From the NCBI RefSeq assembly GCF_030272615.1, contig NC_081411.1, positions 216,332,154 to 216,396,153 of the forward strand: a stretch of 64,000 bases of DNA, given 5' to 3'. Positions 58,021-64,000 of the stretch are shown here, one piece after another. Within the stretch, counting starts at the first letter, position 1. The number at the start of each line of letters is the position of its first letter. A program made the translations under genes and the position numbers. The DNA is from Cryptomeria japonica (taxonomy: Eukaryota > Streptophyta > Pinopsida > Cupressales > Cupressaceae). The notes under the pieces were generated by a model. That model was not told the DNA's origin and searched no databases. It worked only from the letters and a program-made list of their open reading frames with translations.

Positions 58021-59528
58021 TTTGTACGGTGGAATGGTATATTTTTACATTTTTTGATCAAAACCCTTGAAACCTAGGGTTTACGAACAAATTTTAGAAA
58101 AACTCTTATATCTTCCTTATTTCTGGATGAAATTTTATGTACTTGGATTTAAAATCCAGTAAATTCATAGGACTTTCGTTTGAGTATGGTCTTCCTTGAT
58201 TCCACGCTCGTATAGGACCATACAAAGAATGCAAGCAACAAATTTGCAGTCTAGAATGCAGAAAAACATAGAGTACTTTTATTATTTTGCCTCAAAAATA
58301 TCCAACCAACATTTCCTTGACCAAATAGAGGCTTTTAAACTTGTATGGGCTTGGAAACCAACAACCATAGCTAAATTTCGAATTACATGACTCTTCAACT
58401 TCCAAAAGTTGTCAAGTTGCTCAAGCAACTTTGACAACTTCTACAAAATCACTCAAAAATGACCCTACATGACAAAATCACATAAGAATGGTCATAACAT
58501 GACCTTATTTCATGGAGTAAACTTAAAAAATACTATTAGACCCCTATTTACATTATTGACCCAAATTTGCATTAGGTTTTCTTGCACCACCTATGCACTA
58601 AGGTATATAGCCTCTACCTATGCCCTCATAAGGCCCTTACTCCATTCATAGCCATAAAAGATAGCACTTGTACCTTTCTTAGCACTATCTGGAAGAGGGG
58701 TTCCTTTAAATTAGAATAAGTAGGTTCCAACTTAGCCATTTCTAGGTTTAAACTATCCATTTTGGTATTGTTTGACATGAGGGTTTCATAATCTATTCAA
58801 TCACTAGTTTCCAGGTTGTTATTAAGACAAGAGGAGCATGTGTTTCTAATAAAGCCAATAAGGTAGTCAACTTTCAACACAACTATGCTGGTTTCTACTA
58901 CCATTTGTGGCTTAGAAGGGTATTGTAGTTGTTCTATGTTTATATTACAACTATGAATGGGCTCCAATATGCATTTTAAGAAAGGACATGTTTTTCTAAT
59001 GACTTAGTTAAAAGTAATACCAACTAAATCCTTTTTTTTTTAAGATCAACCATCATACTTCCAACCTTATAAGGTAGTAATCCCCTAGCAATTTCATATG
59101 TGTAATGGATTAACCATTTCATAACCAAATATATCATTTTATCTTACCAAAACTGATTTAGTTACTCTCTACTCAAACCATAATAAAATGCAGTTCCCAT
59201 TACAATAATCAATGTAGTTGTGTACTTAGATTCTTCACTAAGGGTCTAGCATTATTGGCAAGGCATGACCATTAAGGTAGATTTTTTTTTTATTGTGATT
59301 TTATTCTCGGAATTTTCTCTATTAAAAAGTATATATGTATTTTTAGTGCCATCTTATACAAGGCAGTCTTGATTTTACTTTTGAGTTCATGTTTTTAATT
59401 TCATCATTCTAGTTCATTACTTAATTTTAAGAGTTCAAATAAGTAGATGCCAATTTATGCAACTGAATATACAATACTCCAATACATGAGATTTAGAAAG
59501 TGATATATCACAAAAATGATTTTGGAAG
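58021..59528. other. Gene-free spacer
   Basis: No gene, RNA gene or clear repeat border recognised. Confidence 0.5.
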
Positions 59529-60391
59529 TGTAAAGCGGAAAATCGATCGAACCCTAGTTGCTCTCCCCTCTTCCAACTCCGAGGAGAGAGAAGGGAGGTT
59601 GCTAGGGTTGATGGTTTTCACTTAGGGGAGACTTTACATTCAAAAGAGGGGTTGAAACCCACAAGATCCAATCCCACACAATGCAAGATTGGATTCTAAA
59701 TGTGTTTCAAGGGTTAAGACAGCAAGGCTACCCTCTTTTGTAAAGAATGTGCATAGAATGATTAAGCTAGGAATGCATAGAAAGTGAGAAAGATTCGCTT
59801 ATAAACTGAGATAGGGATATAAGATGAAGCTGCGGACCTGGAATTAGCTGTAAAATGTCGATACGGTGCTGTCCTGCAAATTTGAGCAAAAGTTGACGGG
59901 ACGATGGCGCCCGGCATGCACACGGTCCTCCGAAAAATCCGCAAAACGAAGGGGGATTTGTTCGTCTCTGCACAAGGATTCCAGATCTTCAATTTCAGCC
60001 GCGTACCTGCAACCTACACACAGAAAAGCGAAGATGATTGGGGGGTTAGGGATTAGGGGTTTGCCTTTAGGTCAAACCTCGGTTTTGGAATTAACCAAGA
60101 AATGAGAAATGCTGTAAATGTAAATGATTGTAATGTAAAACAAGTACTAATACCTTGTTGTAAGGATGTTTGTATCCTTATGTGCGAAGGTATAGATGTT
60201 GTCGTATGTTGTATTGTTGTATGTTGTAGTATGTGATCTCCTCTTCAATGGTTGAATCCTTGTCTTGAATGCAACACTTAGCCTTGAATGGAGACTTAGA
60301 ATGATCAATTGCTTGAATGCTTGAATGCTTGAATGTTTGAGTATCGTTTCCACGCTTTTTCCCTCTTACCAAAATGAGAGAGGAAAAGTAG

Positions 60392-60400
60392 TTTATATAC
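60392..60400 (-). promoter_or_regulatory. Probable TATA box of this LTR
   Basis: GTATATAAAC on the minus strand, about 390 bp after the LTR start and downstream of the 31-bp repeats. Confidence 0.5.
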
Positions 60401-60528
60401 TTGCCAATTAGGGTTAATAGACTGATTTTCCCGACCTTAGGCCAACCAGGAAAGATAATTTTCCAATTTGCAAACAAAAAGACCCGAAGTCCCAAAGGAG
60501 ACCGGGCCCAAAATAGGGCCAGGGACCA

Positions 60529-60608
60529 GGGCGCTGGGCGCCATGGTCCTGGGGGACCAGGGCGCTGGGCGCCATGGTCCTGGGGGACCAGGGCGCTGGG
60601 CGCTCTGG
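60529..60608. repeat. 31-bp GC-rich tandem repeat, about 2.5 copies
   Basis: Units start at about 60531, 60562 and 60593. Each contains GCGCTGGGCGCC and the hairpin-capable TGGTCCTGGGGGACCA, in an otherwise AT-rich LTR. Long ORFs on both strands here are artefacts of composition. Confidence 0.92.
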
Positions 60609-60783
60609 TCCCACCTCCCGAGACAGCAGGGTGCAAAGGAGGTTCAGGCCAGGGTGCAAGAAAATGCAGTTTTTGGTGTCATAAACAGGTTTCGGGGTCT
60701 CCATTCAGGTTACGTGTTGCGTCGCCATCGTGAAGACCGAAATGTAGTCGAAATTGCAAGTGTCACAATTTTAGGACGCTACA

Positions 60784-60798
60784 TTTAGCCCCCACTTT
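60784..60798 (-). promoter_or_regulatory. Polypurine tract of the gag-protease element
   Basis: AAAGTGGGGGCTAAA on the minus strand ends directly at the TG of the LTR. Confidence 0.8.
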
Positions 60799-61525
60799 AG
60801 CGGGAGTATGTATGCTCATACTTCCGGTAAAGTACAAGGAAACAACATTGAAAGACTTTCACCACGTCAAGGAGGCAAGACACACCAAGCCCCCAGTGGA
60901 CTAAGGATCTTACGACTTCGATTGACAAAGTAAAAGGGAAGATCACGAGGGAGAACCATGACTGTCAGTAGTAAGGTTCCCTCACTATGAGTCATGCAAA
61001 AGAAATACCAAAAATTTTCAAGGCAAAGCTAAGTTCGCCAAGAAATTTTCAAGTATCTTGAAGGGGTAGACAGGGTGTATGCCCCCCTACGTTAAAGCGA
61101 TCGCACACGCCTCAACGGGGGTGATTGTTTTAACGTAGTGATACATAAGAAATAAGAAGGGAAAGGAGGACGTTATCACAAAGATTTAGCCCCCAAGTGT
61201 GAGATAAACCCAAGGATAATAGATACAAAACACAAAGCACGAGGTGAATTCGCTTTCCTCGGGGTCAGTATGCTGTATGATAATTCATGTATATATATCA
61301 TATGTATGTATGCATAATTGTTCTTCATTCCCAAATCAAGGAAGGTCACCTAGAAGAAGGGAACACATGTGTCTTTTGAGTCAACATGAGAGAGACCAAA
61401 AGAGATCTCAATGTTTTGCATCGTCCTCAAGTAGACAACACTAAGGACAAAAAATAGAAGAATGAGAATAACATATAGAAGAAGTAACAAAAGAGAGGAG
61501 GAGAGAATCTGCTATGCTAATGAAA
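60799..61525 (-). other. 3' non-coding region of the gag-protease element
   Basis: About 730 bp without a coding frame, where pol would be expected to have ended in an autonomous relative. Confidence 0.5.
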
Positions 61526-64000
61526 CTAGTCTAGCACGTCATCTACCCCCCGATCTTGCTGATCAATGTTTCGGGAAGGCAGGGACCACGCTAGAGGAGG
61601 AACATCCAACACAGCAGATGGAGCTATCACAAGATCCAAACAAGGGCCATGTTCATGTTCCAAGCCACATTGTTCTTGTCTAGGAGCTAGGATAAGTGCT
61701 TTAGAAAATTCGTTAGATAGATGGTTATCAATATCAACAAGTTCATATTCACTATCAGAAGCAAGAGGAGTAACATGTTCATCATGAATAACATTTTCAT
61801 CTATATCATCATCAAGATTTATAAAAATAGGATCTTTAACTCGCACAGGATCAAGACCATCATGCATCTTATGTTTAGGAGATTTTGGAGAAAATGGAAT
61901 AATGCTTGTTGAAGGTGTTTTTGGAGATTGCAAAGTTTGAGAAGCAGCTGCTTGAGCTCTAAGATGACGCTTCCGTCGGCGTTCACATGTAGAACGGTTT
62001 CATCTAGTCTTAGTAGGAAGTGGAGAAGATTGAGGAGGAGGAATGTTCTCATCCTTATCACTTGGGTGTTTAGGTTGTGGTCTCTTAGGCTGGATAATAG
62101 GAGGAGAAGAAGGTCTCTTCTCTCTATAAAAAGGAGGAGGAGGAACTGCTCCATATAAAGGAGGAATATTTGGTTTAGGAAGGAGACCAAGTCCATCATG
62201 ACGAGGAGGTATAGGTCTACTTTTAGAAAGTTTATTAGGCATAGACATAGTCACATCCATAGGAGCGGGTTGGGAATCTTCTTGAGGAAAGACATTAGTT
62301 TTATCTTTCAAAGGAAGAACTTCCTTCTCAAGAACAATAGGAATATCAAGTGTGGGTGTTCTAGGTTCACTTAAAGATATGATCATATATGTTTTGCACT
62401 TTTGATAAGATTTGAAAAGATGATCACTTCGTGGAGGAAGAGATTGGAATTGTTTAGGCCAAAAGTAATCAATAGGAACACTAGAGGTTCTTTCAGCTGG
62501 TTTAAAGAGACTATGATTGACAGTAACAACTTCACCATTATGGGGAAATTTAAAACACTTATGAATAGGAGAAGCAATAGCTTTCATGGAAGATAGCCAA
62601 GGATAGCCAAGCTTCACACGAAATTGTTCAGATGAAGGAATAATAGCAAAGTTCACATCAAGGGATTTGTTATGAACTTCAATAGGTAATGTAATAGAAC
62701 CAATTGCAGGAGAAGAAAATGCATCAAATAATTTCACAATCACATCTGTTTTGTCATAGATCACTTGATTCAATTGCAAAGTAAAAAGAAATTCTTCAGT
62801 AATAACATTAACCATGCACGAAGGATCAATAAGCACTCCACGACAAGGTGTATCCTTGACTTTTGCAACTATGTATAAAGGACCATCAGGTGCCCTGATA
62901 GTTTCACTAGAATCAAATGTGATGGAAGGTTCTTTAGGGTTTTCTTGCTGCTCTACAAAGTTAATCACATTCGGAGTCATAGACACAAGACCATCAGATG
63001 ATAAAGAAGAATCATTATTCTCAATCGCATTAGAGGTATGGGAAGGTAATGGATCAATAAAAATCTGAAGATTTTGGTTAGGAGGAGCTACAGATGTGTT
63101 GCCTTTATCATTCACTCCAGAAACAGAGATAGTATTATTATCAATCAAATCTTGAATCTTACCCTTTAAAGAAAAACATTTTTCAGTATCATGCCCAGGC
63201 TGACGATGAAATTGACAAAAAGATTTGTTATCAAAATAAGGTGAAGTAATCTTTGCAGGATCAATTTGTCTTATAGGAGGAAGAGTAAGCACATTTTGTT
63301 CCAATAACTTATTCATAATACTATGCAATGATTCATTCAAAGGAGTATACTTTCTTTCTTTCTTGAAAAATTTAGAAATAGGAGGCACACCTGATGCTGC
63401 ATTCACATTGTTGTTGATGATGTTTTCATTGAATTTGATAGAATCTCTGTTCGGTTTAAACTTTCCAAATGGTTGTTGACTGCTATCACCCTTATCACTC
63501 GAAGCCATAGGATGTGATTGTTCCATTTGACTCACAGTCAGTTCATAATTGTGAAGAGTTGCACACAACTGTTGGAAAGAAGTAAACTCAAAAAATAGAA
63601 GTTTTTCTCAAATATCTTTTTGTAAATTAGAAATAAAGATTCTTTGAGTATCATTGTCAGGCACTGGAAAAGAAATTTGAGCATACAAATGCTTATATCT
63701 ACCAATGAAATCAGTCACTTTTTCTTTAACACTTTGTTTACAATGCATTAAATCAATCAAAGTAACTTTAGGACTTATATTGTTTTGAAATTGTTGAATG
63801 AAAGCATTTGCAAGTTGTTCGAAAGAAGTAATAGAATAAGAAGGCAACGAGCAATACCATTGTAGGGCTTTGTCTCTTAATGTTCTAGTAAACAGTTTTG
63901 CAAGCAACCTTTGGTCATAAGCAAAATCAGTACATATTGTTTGAAATGTCTTAACATGTGTTAGAGGATCACCTTTACCATTATAAAGCTCCAAATGCGG
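61526..64000 (-). pseudogene. Gag-protease ORF with two in-frame stops, partial at the window edge
   Basis: One continuous minus-strand frame broken only by TGA at 63608-63610 and TGA at 61998-62000. The first segment has the Gag core (LYNGKGDPLTHVKTFQ, ALQWYCSLP). The middle has CQFHRQPGHDTEKC (zinc-knuckle-like) and a protease region GVLIDPSCMVNVI, where the usual D-(T/S/N)-G reads D-P-S, then LGYPWL. The end is a proline-rich segment, then NRSTCERRRKRHLRAQ and an acidic tail ending at 61526. The retained frame around both stops suggests recent point mutations. No RT follows. Protease activity is doubtful given the DPS change. Confidence 0.75.

Larger units (their letters stand above)
59529..60783 (-). 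repeat. 3' LTR of the gag-protease element
   Basis: Minus-strand start TGTAGCGTCCTAAAATTGTG at 60783, probable end CGCTTTACA at 59529 (about 1255 bp). The start is firm because it abuts the polypurine tract; the end is inferred from a CA dinucleotide only. Confidence 0.6.
59529..64000 (-). mobile_element. Gag-protease-only Tat-like retrotransposon, 3' part (runs off the right edge)
   Basis: Minus strand, from the window edge: Gag, zinc-knuckle-like motif, protease-like region, Arg-rich segment, about 740 bp of 3' non-coding DNA, polypurine tract, then a 3' LTR starting TGTAGCGTCC. No reverse transcriptase, RNase H or integrase lies between protease and LTR, so this copy is non-autonomous, like the TR-GAG class described in plants, or has lost pol by deletion. 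The 5' end is outside the window. Confidence 0.75.

Noticed and set aside
60178-60788. Several 96-152-codon ORFs on both strands
   Set aside because: They are created by the GC-rich 31-bp repeat within an LTR.

Overview
The window looks like intergenic-rich nuclear DNA of a seed plant. The evidence is low gene density, AT-rich spacers, GT-AG introns, plant-type retroelements (Ty3/Gypsy Tat lineage, Ty1/Copia, L1-type LINEs with a plant RNase H, Helitron-like termini), a plant mobile domain protein and a plant receptor-like kinase. A gymnosperm (conifer) is my best guess, from the very large Tat element and element density; this is inference, not proof.

Layout. 1-3.7 kb: GA tract, a decayed LTR-like stretch, a Helitron-like 3' end, an (AT)n run and a tRNA-derived SINE candidate. 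3.7-7.95 kb: a mutated L1-type LINE on the minus strand. 9986-28987: a complete, very young 19-kb Tat-type LTR retrotransposon, with 1379-bp LTRs differing at one base seen, a 5-bp target duplication ATATG, a 39-nt tRNA-Trp-complementary primer site, an intact 2428-codon gag-pol ORF, an antisense plant-mobile-domain ORF, and two clusters of an AGCGCT-centred motif in opposite orientations, each upstream of one of the two ORFs. 29.8-32.2 kb: a Helitron-like element. 32.3-34.1 kb: a 5'-truncated LINE insertion with a 17-bp target duplication; it carries an RNase H domain plus an additional 240-codon ORF. 35.6-40.7 kb: two broken relatives of a kinase gene. 43.6-46.5 kb: another Helitron-like element with a long CT tract. 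47.0-51.2 kb: a 72-bp minisatellite followed by an apparently intact ten-exon kinase gene (805 codons by my splicing). 52.1-52.55 kb: a Copia LTR with a primer site on one side and a polypurine tract on the other. 53.7-58 kb: chromovirus and LTR remnants. 59.5-64 kb: the 3' part of a gag-protease-only Tat-like element on the minus strand, running off the right edge.

Two host-type loci stand out. The intact kinase gene encodes a helical N-terminal region, a kinase domain with the key catalytic residues present, three 31-residue acidic repeats and a hydrophobic C-terminal tail. Its pseudogene relatives at 35.6-37.9 and 40.1-40.7 kb show local duplication and decay. The second is the ORF carried inside the LINE insertion. 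The rest is mainly transposable-element sequence of different ages, with the Tat element as the youngest visible event.
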